This document shows positions 1-6,965 of a stretch of DNA of 11,815 bases, piece by piece. Source of the DNA: Spirochaetota bacterium. GTDB taxonomy: Bacteria; Spirochaetota; UBA4802; UB4802. The DNA lies in contig JAGYNX010000036.1 in NCBI GenBank assembly GCA_018399855.1, forward strand, positions 1 through 11,815, read 5' to 3'. Positions within the stretch are counted from its first letter, which is position 1. Every line of letters begins with the position of its first letter. The notes under the pieces were generated by a model. The model was not told the origin of the DNA. It saw nothing but the letters and a program-made list of their open reading frames with translations, and did no database searches. The translations under genes were made by a program, and so were the position numbers.

Positions 1-2169
1 TTTAATCCCATATATATAATGGCACAGTCAGGTGCCAGGGGAAGCAAGCAGCAGATTCGTCAGCTGGCAGGTATGCGTGGGTTGATGGCAAAACCAAGTG
101 GTGAGATTATTGACGTACCTATTCGTGCGAACTTTAAAGAAGGTTTAACTGTACTGGAATATTTTATTTCCACCAACGGTGCGCGAAAAGGTCTTGCTGA
201 TACCGCACTTAAAACCGCTGATGCGGGATATCTCACAAGAAGGCTTGTTGATATCGCACAGGATGTTGTTATCAACATGGTGGACTGTAATACCACGGTA
301 GGCATAGACGTGTATCCCATAAAAGAAGGCGACGAGGTGATTGAATCACTTGGCGCCCGGGTGCTGGGAAGAACTCTTTTATACGATCTAATTCATCCTG
401 TCACAAAGGAAGTGATATGTGGAGCTGACGAGATAGTTGATGAGGGAACAGCCGACATAATTGACGAGTTGGACATAGATTCTATTGAAATCCGATCAGT
501 ACTTACATGTGAGGCACGTCATGGTGTGTGTGCCAAGTGTTATGGTCGAAACCTTGCCAATGCCAGGGCGGTTGATAATGGCGAGGCAGTTGGTATCATC
601 GCGGCACAGTCAATCGGGCAGCCTGGCACACAGCTGACAATGCGTACCTTCCATATTGGTGGTATCGCATCAAGGTCAGTAGAAGAGAGCGAAGTGCAGC
701 TGAATTATCCGATTTACGTAAAAGAACTTACCTTTAAGACTGTTAAAGCACAGGACGATGAAGGAAACAAGAAAACCATTTCTGTACGACGTGGATACAT
801 TGTGGTGCAAAGAATAATTGACGAAATTACAATAAAAAGTGACTGGGAAACGTTGATACAGGATGGAGAGAAAGTGTACAGCGGTTCACAAATGATCAAG
901 AAGCCAGATGACACCACCATTAATGCAACACATTCAGGTATTTCCAAGCTGGATAAAAAGAAGCTGTACATTCTTGGTGATTCACATATGATACCAATCA
1001 ATGTTGGTGCGGAAATAAAAATTAAGGCAGAAAAATTTTACGAGGTTGATCCTTCAATCGGGAAAACTGAACCGCTGGTAACCTTTGATCCATGGTTTGA
1101 ACCGATTCTTACAGAGATCAATGGAAAGGTGCAATTCGTTGATGTCGAGTTGAACAAGAGTCTGCGGGAAGAAATCGATCCGCAAACAAACCAGACAAAG
1201 CGTGTAATTGTTGAGTACAAGACTGAAAAGCTTCAGCCCATGATCGAGGTGCATGGGTCTGGTGAGGAAGTTAATACATATCTTCTGCCAAAGGGAGCGC
1301 ATCTTAACGTGGAGGATGGTCAGACTGTTAAGGCTGGTAATGTTCTCGCCAAGATTCCAAGAGAAGTGGCAAAGACAAAGGACATTACCGGTGGTCTTCC
1401 AAGGGTTGCCGAGCTGTTTGAGGCAAGATCACCCAAAGATTCAGCTACACTGAGTGAAATTGACGGAACCGTACGAATTGGTGATACAACAAAGAATAAA
1501 CGAAAGATAATTGTCACCGCTGAGGATGGAACAGACAAGGAATATTCAATACCTGCTTCAAAGTTCCTGCGGGTACAGGATGGCGACTGGATCAATAAAG
1601 GCGAAAAGGTAGATGATGGGTCAATTGACCCCCATGATATCTTAAAGATCAAGGGTCCACGGGAACTTCAGAAATTTCTTGTGAACGAAATCCAGGAGGT
1701 CTACAGGCTTCAGGGTGTTATAATCGATGACAAGCACATTGAAGTCATTGTACGCCAGATGCTTAGAAAAGTAAGAATTACGGATCCAGGCGATACAAGC
1801 TTTGTTATCGAGCAGATAGTGGATAAGTTTGATTTTATCGATGAGAATAAGAGAGTAGTAGAAGAGGGTGGTAAACCTTCAACTGCGATGCCAATCCTTA
1901 TGGGTATTACCAAATCGGCTCTTAATACTGAGTCATTTATATCCGCGGCCTCATTCCAGGAAACCACCAAGGTTCTTACCGATGCAGCGATCAAAGGTAA
2001 AGTTGACCAGTTGCGAGGCCTGAAAGAGAATGTCATTATTGGGCATCTCATTCCTGCTGGTACCGGGGTCAGGGAATATCAGAGAGTAGAAGTGTACCAG
2101 GATAAACCGGGTGACCTTGAGGGTATGGTGGAAGAGGAAAAACAGGAAGAAGTTCCCACTGAAAGCTAA
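1..2169 (+). CDS. rpoC: DNA-directed RNA polymerase beta' subunit, 3' part (5' end outside window)
   Basis: This is the C-terminal 722 residues of the catalytic beta' subunit. The frame is open from base 1 (FNPIYI...), so the ATG at 19 is an internal methionine. Counting from that Met, the bridge-helix region covers about residues 35-80 (GARKGLADTALKTA, YLTRRLVD). The second zinc site uses Cys90, Cys164, Cys171 and Cys174. The trigger loop begins with GEAVGIIAAQSIGQPGTQ and TMRTFHIGG (about 188-215) and resumes at DITGGLPRVAELFEAR (about 455-470). Between them lie about 235 residues, an SI3-type insertion of sandwich-barrel-hybrid folds, roughly 45 residues longer than in E. coli by my count. 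Conserved C-terminal blocks follow (DKHIEVIVRQMLRK, ESFISAASFQETT, LRGLKENVIIGHLIPAGTG), then a short acidic tail. rpsL follows after 99 nt, as usual where the rpoBC and str clusters adjoin. Confidence 0.98.
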   Translation, partial: FNPIYIMAQSGARGSKQQIRQLAGMRGLMAKPSGEIIDVPIRANFKEGLTVLEYFISTNGARKGLADTALKTADAGYLTRRLVDIAQDVVINMVDCNTTVGIDVYPIKEGDEVIESLGARVLGRTLLYDLIHPVTKEVICGADEIVDEGTADIIDELDIDSIEIRSVLTCEARHGVCAKCYGRNLANARAVDNGEAVGIIAAQSIGQPGTQLTMRTFHIGGIASRSVEESEVQLNYPIYVKELTFKTVKAQDDEGNKKTISVRRGYIVVQRIIDEITIKSDWETLIQDGEKVYSGSQMIKKPDDTTINATHSGISKLDKKKLYILGDSHMIPINVGAEIKIKAEKFYEVDPSIGKTEPLVTFDPWFEPILTEINGKVQFVDVELNKSLREEIDPQTNQTKRVIVEYKTEKLQPMIEVHGSGEEVNTYLLPKGAHLNVEDGQTVKAGNVLAKIPREVAKTKDITGGLPRVAELFEARSPKDSATLSEIDGTVRIGDTTKNKRKIIVTAEDGTDKEYSIPASKFLRVQDGDWINKGEKVDDGSIDPHDILKIKGPRELQKFLVNEIQEVYRLQGVIIDDKHIEVIVRQMLRKVRITDPGDTSFVIEQIVDKFDFIDENKRVVEEGGKPSTAMPILMGITKSALNTESFISAASFQETTKVLTDAAIKGKVDQLRGLKENVIIGHLIPAGTGVREYQRVEVYQDKPGDLEGMVEEEKQEEVPTES

Positions 2170-2175
2170 ATTTTC

Positions 2176-2205
2176 TTGACAAAAAACGGGGCTGCGACGC
2201 ATATA
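2176..2205 (+). promoter_or_regulatory. Possible weak promoter upstream of rpsL
   Basis: A perfect -35 hexamer TTGACA (2176-2181) starts 7 nt after the rpoC stop codon. The best -10 at a sensible distance is CATATA (2200-2205, 18-nt spacer), which matches only three of six consensus bases. It could drive rpsL-rpsG independently of rpoC, but a chance -35 match is also possible. The proposed -10 overlaps the 5' arm of the hairpin at 2193-2232. If this promoter were used, that hairpin would be incomplete in its transcript and complete only in read-through RNA from rpoC. Confidence 0.3.
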
Positions 2206-2232
2206 CCAGTAAACTTTGATATATGTGTTGCA
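2193..2232 (+). promoter_or_regulatory. 13-bp RNA hairpin in the rpoC-rpsL spacer
   Basis: The arms are 2193-2205 (TGCGACGCATATA) and 2220-2232 (TATATGTGTTGCA), with a 14-nt loop. All 13 positions pair as RNA, including two G-U wobbles (2196/2229 and 2199/2226). As DNA the repeat has two mismatches. No U-run follows, so this is not a standard intrinsic terminator. It lies 36 nt before the rpsL start and leaves the rpsL Shine-Dalgarno free. It could be a processing site or a protein-binding leader element; its function is inferred. Confidence 0.5.
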
Positions 2233-2268
2233 AAACCAATATAGAATTAAGGATATAAAGGAGCAAAA

Positions 2269-2643
2269 ATGCCTACTATTAACCAGTTGATTCGGAAGGG
2301 GAGAAAAAGTAGATCTAACAAATCAAAATCCCCGGCGTTAAAACAATGTCCCCAGAAGCGGGGAGTATGTACAAGGGTTATGACTGTGACGCCCAAGAAG
2401 CCTAACTCCGCGCTGAGAAAGGTTGCCCGTGTACGTCTGACAAATGGAATTGAAGTAACTGCTTATATTCCCGGAGTAGGGCATAACCTGCAGGAGCACT
2501 CGGCGGTTCTTGTAAGAGGTGGACGAGTTAAAGACATTCCAGGCGTTCGCTATCATATCGTTCGTGGTGCACTTGACTCACTGGGTGTTGAAGACAGAAG
2601 AAAGAGCAGATCTAAATATGGAACAAAAAGGCCCAAGGCATAA
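2269..2643 (+). CDS. rpsL: 30S ribosomal protein S12
   Basis: S12 is an assembly and decoding-site protein of the small subunit, lining the A site and helping control accuracy. The product is 124 residues, the same length as the E. coli protein. Conserved blocks are the N-terminal MPTINQLIRKGRK, CPQKRGVCTRV (about 27-37), TPKKPNSALRK (41-51), GHNLQEHS (71-78), GGRVKDIPGVRYH (84-96) and the C-terminal SRSKYGTKRPKA. The two lysines most often altered in streptomycin-resistant mutants (Lys43 and Lys88, counting Met) are wild type. Asp89, methylthiolated in some bacteria, is present. The start is set by AAAGGAG at 2257-2263, 5 nt before ATG. It is the first gene of the str cluster, and rpsG begins 37 nt after its stop codon. 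Confidence 0.99.
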   Translation: MPTINQLIRKGRKSRSNKSKSPALKQCPQKRGVCTRVMTVTPKKPNSALRKVARVRLTNGIEVTAYIPGVGHNLQEHSAVLVRGGRVKDIPGVRYHIVRGALDSLGVEDRRKSRSKYGTKRPKA

Positions 2644-2680
2644 TACCGGGATATTAACTGAGGGGTAAAGAGGTTAGAGC

Positions 2681-3151
2681 ATGTCACGAAGGAGAAGACC
2701 AGCCAAACGAGATATACTGCCAGATCCGAAATTTGGTAGTAAGTTGGTAACGAAGTTTGTAAACTGCATGATGTTGCAGGGGAAAAAGGGTGTTTCTGAG
2801 TCAATATTTTACAAGGCTATGGATATAATTGCAGAAAAGACACAGAAAGAACCTGTTGAAGTATTCCAGACGTCACTTGAGAACGTGAAACCACAGGTTG
2901 AGGTTAAGTCACGTCGAGTTGGTGGAGCCACCTATCAGGTTCCTGTTGAGATCAGGCCTGAAAGAAGACAGGCGCTGGCTATACGCTGGATTATTAACTA
3001 TTCACGGGCAAGAGGCGAGAAGACCATGTATCAGCGTCTTGCAGGTGAGCTTATGGATGCGTATAATAATACAGGTTCAACGATTAAGAAAAAAGAAGAT
3101 ACTCATAAAATGGCAGAAGCGAACAAGGCATTTGCGCATTATAAGTGGTAG
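2681..3151 (+). CDS. rpsG: 30S ribosomal protein S7
   Basis: S7 is a primary 16S rRNA-binding protein that nucleates assembly of the 30S head and contacts E-site tRNA. The product is 156 residues, a standard length. Recognisable blocks are the basic N-terminus MSRRRRPAKRDI, KFVNCMMLQGKK, the beta-hairpin region with VEVKSRRVGGATYQVPVE, the arginine-rich helix RPERRQALAIRWI and the C-terminal KAFAHYKW. ATG 2681 is preceded by AAAGAGG (2667-2673) with 7-nt spacing. In E. coli, S7 represses the str operon by binding the rpsL-rpsG spacer. Here that spacer is only 37 nt, against roughly 100 nt in E. coli, so an identical control site is unlikely in this position. Confidence 0.99.
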   Translation: MSRRRRPAKRDILPDPKFGSKLVTKFVNCMMLQGKKGVSESIFYKAMDIIAEKTQKEPVEVFQTSLENVKPQVEVKSRRVGGATYQVPVEIRPERRQALAIRWIINYSRARGEKTMYQRLAGELMDAYNNTGSTIKKKEDTHKMAEANKAFAHYKW

Positions 3152-3183
3152 AATCAACTATACTGTATTTATTTATACCTTTT

Positions 3184-3209
3184 AATACCAGGGCAGATAC
3201 CCTGGTATT
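3184..3209 (+). terminator. Terminator-like or attenuator hairpin after rpsG
   Basis: A perfect 10-bp stem is formed by AATACCAGGG (3184-3193) and CCCTGGTATT (3200-3209) around a 6-nt loop (CAGATA), 32 nt after the rpsG stop. The bases that follow are U-rich but interrupted (TGGTATTTTAT), so termination would probably be partial. The 3' arm is also complementary to the fusA ribosome binding region at 3287-3294, so the hairpin may be one state of a switch. It separates rpsL-rpsG from fusA. Confidence 0.55.
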
Positions 3210-3286
3210 TGGTATTTTATGATAATCTACACAAAAAGTTATAAATATCATCATTACGATGAGAAGTGGTAAAATAAGAATTGAAT

Positions 3287-3302
3287 ATACCAGGTGCTGA
3301 TT
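3287..3302 (+). promoter_or_regulatory. fusA ribosome binding site (decides the ATG start)
   Basis: AGGTG at 3292-3296 stands 6 nt before ATG 3303. A GTG at 3294 is in frame with fusA but is itself part of this Shine-Dalgarno sequence, so ATG 3303 is the better start. The site sits within ATACCAGG (3287-3294), which repeats the 5' arm of the hairpin at 3184-3209. Confidence 0.7.
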
Positions 3303-5393
3303 ATGGGACGAGAACTTCCGTTACATAGAACAAGAAATATAGGTATCATGGCCCACATCGATGCCGGTAAAACTACTCTTACAGAGAGAATACTTTTTTA
3401 CACAGGTAAAACTCACAAGATTGGAGAGGTGCATGAGGGCACCGCTGAAATGGATTGGATGCAGCAGGAGAAAGAGCGTGGTATTACTATCACTGCTGCC
3501 GCAACAACCACGTCCTGGAAGAATACGCGTATCAATATCATTGATACCCCGGGTCATGTGGATTTTACCGTAGAAGTTGAGCGCAGCCTGAGAGTTCTTG
3601 ATGCTGCGGTAGCGGTTTTTGATGCTGTTGCCGGTGTAGAACCACAATCTGAAAAGGTCTGGAGGCAGGCTGACCGGTATCATATTCCGAGAATGTGTTT
3701 CGTCAATAAGATGGACAGGGTTGGTGCCGATTTTGAGCGATGCCTTGAGATGATCGAAAAAAAGTTGTTTGCCACACCACTTCCATTGCAGATACCAATC
3801 GGGAAAGAAGAGGGATTCAAAGGTGTTGTTGACCTGGTATCAATGGAAGCTTTTGTGTGGAGTGAAGAAGGCACAGGAGAAAAATTTGAAACTGAGGATG
3901 TTCCGGATGATGTAATGGAAAAAGCTTCTCTCTACAGGGAGCGAATGATCGAATTGCTGGCAGAACATGATGATACATTAATGGAGAAATTTATTGAGGG
4001 TGGAGAACCTGCCCAGGAAGAGATAAAAGAAGCAATAAGAAAGGCTACACTGACTTCAGAGCTTTTCCCGGTCTTTTGTGGAAGTGCCCTTAAAAACAAG
4101 GGTGTACAGCATGTTTTGGATGCTGTAGTGGATTATTTCCCATCACCAAAGGATGTAACTGCGATAAAAGGTTTTGACCCTGAAAATCACGAGATATTAG
4201 TAGAAAGGCACCCGGATGACAAAGAACCTTTCTGCGCCCTTGCGTTTAAAATTCGATCCGATACCTATGTGGGTAAACTTTGCTATATACGGGTTTATTC
4301 TGGTCATATTGAAACAGGTAAACAGGTTTTGAATGTGGATAAAGGCAAAAAAGAGAGGATTGGTAGAATACTGCGAATGCACGCAGATGACAGGGAGGAT
4401 ATCAAGGAAATATTTTCTGGAGATATTGTTGCCCTCGTGGGAATGAAAACAGTTCAGACAGGTGATACAATTACAGATACAGATAACCCGGTTCTGCTTG
4501 AAAAAATGGAATTTCCTGTTCCAGTTATATCAGTGGCAATAGAGCCAAGAACCAAGGCAGACCAGGAGAAACTTAACAATTCTCTGGAGCGTTTGCAGGA
4601 TGAAGATCCCACGTTTATAGTGAAAACTGATCCGGATACGGGGCAGACCCTTATCTCAGGTATGGGAGAGCTGCATCTTGAAATTATCATTGACCGGCTT
4701 AAAAATGAATTTAACGTACAGGCAAATGTAGGAAATCCACAGGTTTCTTACAAGGAAACAATTACAATCAACGCGATTGCCGATCATACTTTTGAAAAGG
4801 AAATTTCTGGGAAATTACAATATGGCAACGTGAAGGTTGAGGTAGAACCAATGGAGCCTGGTACAGGTTTTCTTTTTGAAAATAAAATTGCTGGTGTACA
4901 AATTCCTGATGAATATGTGCGGACAATCGAAGAAGGCTTCAAGGATGCAATGATGTCCGGAGTTATAGCCGGATATGAATTGATGAACATTAAGGCGATA
5001 CTCAGGGACGCGAAATACCGTGAAGGAGAATCAGCTGCGAATGCATATCGCATAGCAGCCAGTATTGCGTTTAAAGAGGCAGTTGAGCAGGCGAAACCTA
5101 CCCTGTTGGAACCAATAATGGAGCTTGAGGTAGTGGTGCCGGATGAATATACCGGAGAAATAATAAACGATTTAAATTCCAGAAGGGGAAAAATTGAAAG
5201 TATTGATATGCGGGGGCAGTTGAAGGTTGTTGACGCAACTGTTCCACTGTCAGAAGTTTTTGGATATGCTACCAGTGTCAGATCCTTAAGCCAGGGCCGG
5301 GCATCGCATTCTCTTCAATTCAGCAAGTATGATCTTGTGCCGCAGAATGTAATGGAACAGATACTTGCACGGTTTTCAGGCAGATATTATTGA
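3303..5393 (+). CDS. fusA: Elongation factor G
   Basis: EF-G is the cytosolic GTPase that drives translocation of tRNA and mRNA, and with RRF it recycles ribosomes. From ATG 3303 the product is 696 residues, the usual size. G-domain motifs are G1 AHIDAGKTT (17-25), the switch region KERGITITAAATT (about 57-69), G3 DTPGH (81-85), G4 NKMD (135-138) and G5 GSALK (260-264). Domains II to V follow, ending in SLQFSKYDLVPQNVMEQIL and GRYY. The sequence reads as the canonical str-operon EF-G rather than a tetracycline-resistance paralogue. I cannot tell from one gene whether the genome holds a second, division-of-labour EF-G, as spirochaetes and planctomycetes often do. It stands somewhat apart, with 151 nt upstream and 317 nt downstream. 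No strong promoter is seen in front of it, so read-through from rpsL-rpsG is likely. Confidence 0.99.
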   Translation: MGRELPLHRTRNIGIMAHIDAGKTTLTERILFYTGKTHKIGEVHEGTAEMDWMQQEKERGITITAAATTTSWKNTRINIIDTPGHVDFTVEVERSLRVLDAAVAVFDAVAGVEPQSEKVWRQADRYHIPRMCFVNKMDRVGADFERCLEMIEKKLFATPLPLQIPIGKEEGFKGVVDLVSMEAFVWSEEGTGEKFETEDVPDDVMEKASLYRERMIELLAEHDDTLMEKFIEGGEPAQEEIKEAIRKATLTSELFPVFCGSALKNKGVQHVLDAVVDYFPSPKDVTAIKGFDPENHEILVERHPDDKEPFCALAFKIRSDTYVGKLCYIRVYSGHIETGKQVLNVDKGKKERIGRILRMHADDREDIKEIFSGDIVALVGMKTVQTGDTITDTDNPVLLEKMEFPVPVISVAIEPRTKADQEKLNNSLERLQDEDPTFIVKTDPDTGQTLISGMGELHLEIIIDRLKNEFNVQANVGNPQVSYKETITINAIADHTFEKEISGKLQYGNVKVEVEPMEPGTGFLFENKIAGVQIPDEYVRTIEEGFKDAMMSGVIAGYELMNIKAILRDAKYREGESAANAYRIAASIAFKEAVEQAKPTLLEPIMELEVVVPDEYTGEIINDLNSRRGKIESIDMRGQLKVVDATVPLSEVFGYATSVRSLSQGRASHSLQFSKYDLVPQNVMEQILARFSGRYY

Positions 5394-5515
5394 AAATGAG
5401 CAAAATTATTTGATAAAATCTGCATTTGTGTTACTTTCATAGTACTGTACGGAAATTAAATATATAGTGGGCCAGTCATTCCAGGTAAAAATTCTTTTTA
5501 TATGGAATTAATTGG
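5394..5515. other. fusA 3' flank, no gene seen
   Basis: This is the first part of the 317-nt fusA-tuf spacer. I see no coding sequence and no convincing terminator after fusA. The last part (5478-5508) is an A/T-rich imperfect inverted repeat: ATTCCA and TGGAAT outside, TAAAAA and TTTTTA inside, with a 2x2 internal mismatch. It sits immediately upstream of the tuf -35 box and is annotated separately. Confidence 0.6.
5484..5512 (+). promoter_or_regulatory. Possible UP element of the tuf promoter
   Basis: The block of A- and T-tracts (AAAAATTCTTTTTATATGG, 5487-5505) lies directly upstream of the TTGACA at 5516. This is the place and composition expected for an alpha-CTD-binding UP element, as found at highly expressed rRNA and translation-factor promoters. 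The same bases form the inner stem of an inverted repeat, so a protein operator is an alternative. The assignment rests on composition and position only. Confidence 0.35.
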
Positions 5516-5544
5516 TTGACAGAAATCCCATATATTTTTTTAAT
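5516..5544 (+). promoter_or_regulatory. Sigma-70-type promoter of tuf
   Basis: A consensus -35 TTGACA (5516-5521) and a -10 TTTAAT (5539-5544, five of six matches) are separated by the optimal 17 nt. Transcription would start near 5551, giving a leader of about 160 nt before the tuf ATG. This is the best promoter match in the window and fits independent, strong expression of EF-Tu. Confidence 0.75.
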
Positions 5545-5547
5545 TCA

Positions 5548-5573
5548 CACACCCAGAATCAACCCTGGGTGTG
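5548..5573 (+). promoter_or_regulatory. 5'-terminal hairpin of the tuf leader
   Basis: CACACCCAG (5548-5556) pairs perfectly with CTGGGTGTG (5565-5573) around an 8-nt loop. The predicted transcription start lies at the base of this stem, so the mRNA would begin in or next to the hairpin. Such 5' stem-loops can shield a transcript from 5'-end-dependent decay. There is no U-run, so a terminator is unlikely. The exact start site is inferred. Confidence 0.55.
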
Positions 5574-5616
5574 GTATATTAACGTATTAACATATAATTA
5601 TGTACTAATCAATTTT

Positions 5617-5661
5617 AAGCAGTTCTTTCATGTTCAACAATTAAAGCTATACGAACTGCTT
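5617..5661 (+). promoter_or_regulatory. Second stem-loop of the tuf leader
   Basis: AAGCAGTTC (5617-5625) pairs perfectly over 9 bp with GAACTGCTT (5653-5661), leaving a 27-nt loop. The 3' arm runs into TTTTAAACTTTT, a broken U-rich stretch, so a weak attenuator is possible. The stem lies 49 nt upstream of the tuf start. A pyrimidine run overlapping its 5' arm (5623-5629) could instead pair with GAAAGGA (5703-5709) at the tuf start, with one wobble, but low-complexity matches of this kind arise by chance. Confidence 0.4.
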
Positions 5662-5697
5662 TTAAACTTTTGTCAAAAATACTACGAATATTTAATG

Positions 5698-5710
5698 AAG
5701 GAGAAAGGAG
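5698..5710 (+). promoter_or_regulatory. Tandem Shine-Dalgarno of tuf
   Basis: Two purine-rich sites stand in tandem. AAGGAG at 5698-5703 is 7 nt from the ATG and is the one with functional spacing. AAAGGAG at 5704-5710 directly abuts the start codon and is too close to act alone. The doubled site agrees with a very highly translated gene. Confidence 0.7.
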
Positions 5711-6922
5711 ATGGCAAAGGAAAAATTCGATAGGAGTAAGCCACATGTCAACGTAGGTACCATTGGACATATTGACCACGGAAAGACTACGCTTACATCT
5801 GCAATTACAAAATGTCTTTTCTCAGCTTACGGTGAGGGAAAGGCAATTGATTTTGATCAAATAGACAATGCTCCTGAAGAGAAGGCCAGGGGTATAACGA
5901 TCGCTACATCGCATCAGGAGTACACTACTCCGAAGAGGCATTATGCGCATGTTGACTGTCCAGGTCATGCAGACTACATCAAGAACATGATAACCGGTGC
6001 TGCCCAGATGGATGCCGCCATTCTTGTTGTAGCTGCAACAGACGGACCAATGCCTCAGACAAAGGAACACGTTCTGCTTGCTCGTCAGGTTAACGTGCCA
6101 TACATGGTAGTGTTTCTTAACAAGGTTGACCAGCTGGATCCATCCGACAAGGACGAGTTGATTGAGCTTGTTGAAATGGAAGTAAGGGATCTTCTCAGCA
6201 AGTACGAGTTCCCTGGTGATGAAATTCCGATTATTGCCGGATCGGCTCTCAAGGCGATGGAATGTGGTTGTGGCAAAGAAGATTGTGAAGCTTGTGGACC
6301 AATTATTAAACTGGGCCAAGCACTTGACGATTATATACCGGATCCGCAGCGAGACAAGGACAAGCCTTTCCTTATGCCAATAGAAGACGTTTTTTCTATT
6401 ACCGGACGTGGAACTGTAGTTACGGGTAGAATTGAGCGTGGTATCGTTCATACTGGTGATGAGATAGAGATTGTTGGTTTTAGAGAAACAAGAAAGACAG
6501 TTGTGACTGGCGTTGAGATGTTCCGTAAGATCCTTGATGAAGGTATGGCAGGTGATAATGTTGGTTGTCTGCTTCGAGGTATAGGAAAAGATGACGTAGA
6601 GCGAGGCCAGGTTCTTTCTAAACCAGGTGCAATTACACCTCACAAGAAGTTTGATGCAGAGGTATATGTTCTTTCAAAAGAAGAAGGTGGGCGTCATACA
6701 CCATTTTTTGCCAACTATCGTCCACAGTTCTATTTCAGGACTACTGACGTAACAGGGATAATTGAGCTTCCTGAAGGTGTTGAAATGGTAATGCCAGGTG
6801 ATAACGTAAAGATGAAAGTTGAGCTAATCACACCTGTTGCCATGGACGAGGCCCTTCGTTTTGCCATTAGAGAAGGTGGTAGAACTGTAGGTGCTGGTGT
6901 TGTTGCAAAGATTATTGAGTAA
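5711..6922 (+). CDS. tuf: Elongation factor Tu
   Basis: EF-Tu is the GTPase that delivers aminoacyl-tRNA to the ribosomal A site. The product is 403 residues, slightly above the roughly 394 of E. coli. Motifs are G1 GHIDHGKT (19-26), the switch I block EEKARGITIATSH (56-68), G3 DCPGH with catalytic His86 (82-86), G4 NKVD (137-140) and GSALK (177-181). Domain II starts near DKPFLMPIEDVFSITGRGTV and domain III carries the EEGGRHTPFF and YRPQFYFRTTDVTG blocks. Right after GSALK comes a loop with four cysteines (Cys185, Cys187, Cys192, Cys195; pattern CxC-x4-CxxC) where E. coli has a cysteine-free helix. It resembles a metal-binding knuckle. The gene has its own promoter at 5516-5544 and is followed by a strong inverted repeat. 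A second tuf copy elsewhere in the genome cannot be excluded. Confidence 0.99.
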   Translation: MAKEKFDRSKPHVNVGTIGHIDHGKTTLTSAITKCLFSAYGEGKAIDFDQIDNAPEEKARGITIATSHQEYTTPKRHYAHVDCPGHADYIKNMITGAAQMDAAILVVAATDGPMPQTKEHVLLARQVNVPYMVVFLNKVDQLDPSDKDELIELVEMEVRDLLSKYEFPGDEIPIIAGSALKAMECGCGKEDCEACGPIIKLGQALDDYIPDPQRDKDKPFLMPIEDVFSITGRGTVVTGRIERGIVHTGDEIEIVGFRETRKTVVTGVEMFRKILDEGMAGDNVGCLLRGIGKDDVERGQVLSKPGAITPHKKFDAEVYVLSKEEGGRHTPFFANYRPQFYFRTTDVTGIIELPEGVEMVMPGDNVKMKVELITPVAMDEALRFAIREGGRTVGAGVVAKIIE

Positions 6923-6965
6923 TTAAAAAAAATTACTTGATTTTACAATGCTGTGTAATAGATGT

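Noticed and set aside
3240..3275. TATAAA (3240-3245) and TAAAAT (3270-3275) as -10 elements of a fusA promoter
   Set aside because: Neither has a recognisable -35 at the right distance in this AT-rich spacer.
3294..3302. GTG at 3294 as the fusA start
   Set aside because: It lies inside the AGGTG Shine-Dalgarno sequence that serves ATG 3303, and EF-G proteins begin a few residues before the RNIGI block, as they do from 3303.
5593..5598. Exact TATAAT in the tuf leader as a second tuf promoter
   Set aside because: No -35 match at 16-18 nt and no TGN extension precede it. The region is AT-rich, so chance occurrence is likely.
5512..5733. Open reading frame of 73 codons covering the tuf promoter and leader and running into tuf
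   Set aside because: It starts with TTG, lies over the -35 and -10 boxes and the leader hairpins, has no ribosome binding site or family resemblance, and ends out of frame inside tuf.
5822..6643. 273-codon open frame on the minus strand opposite tuf
   Set aside because: It is a shadow of tuf codon usage. The translation has no recognisable family, and its Cys, His and Asn content is typical of antisense readings. No promoter or ribosome binding site was seen.
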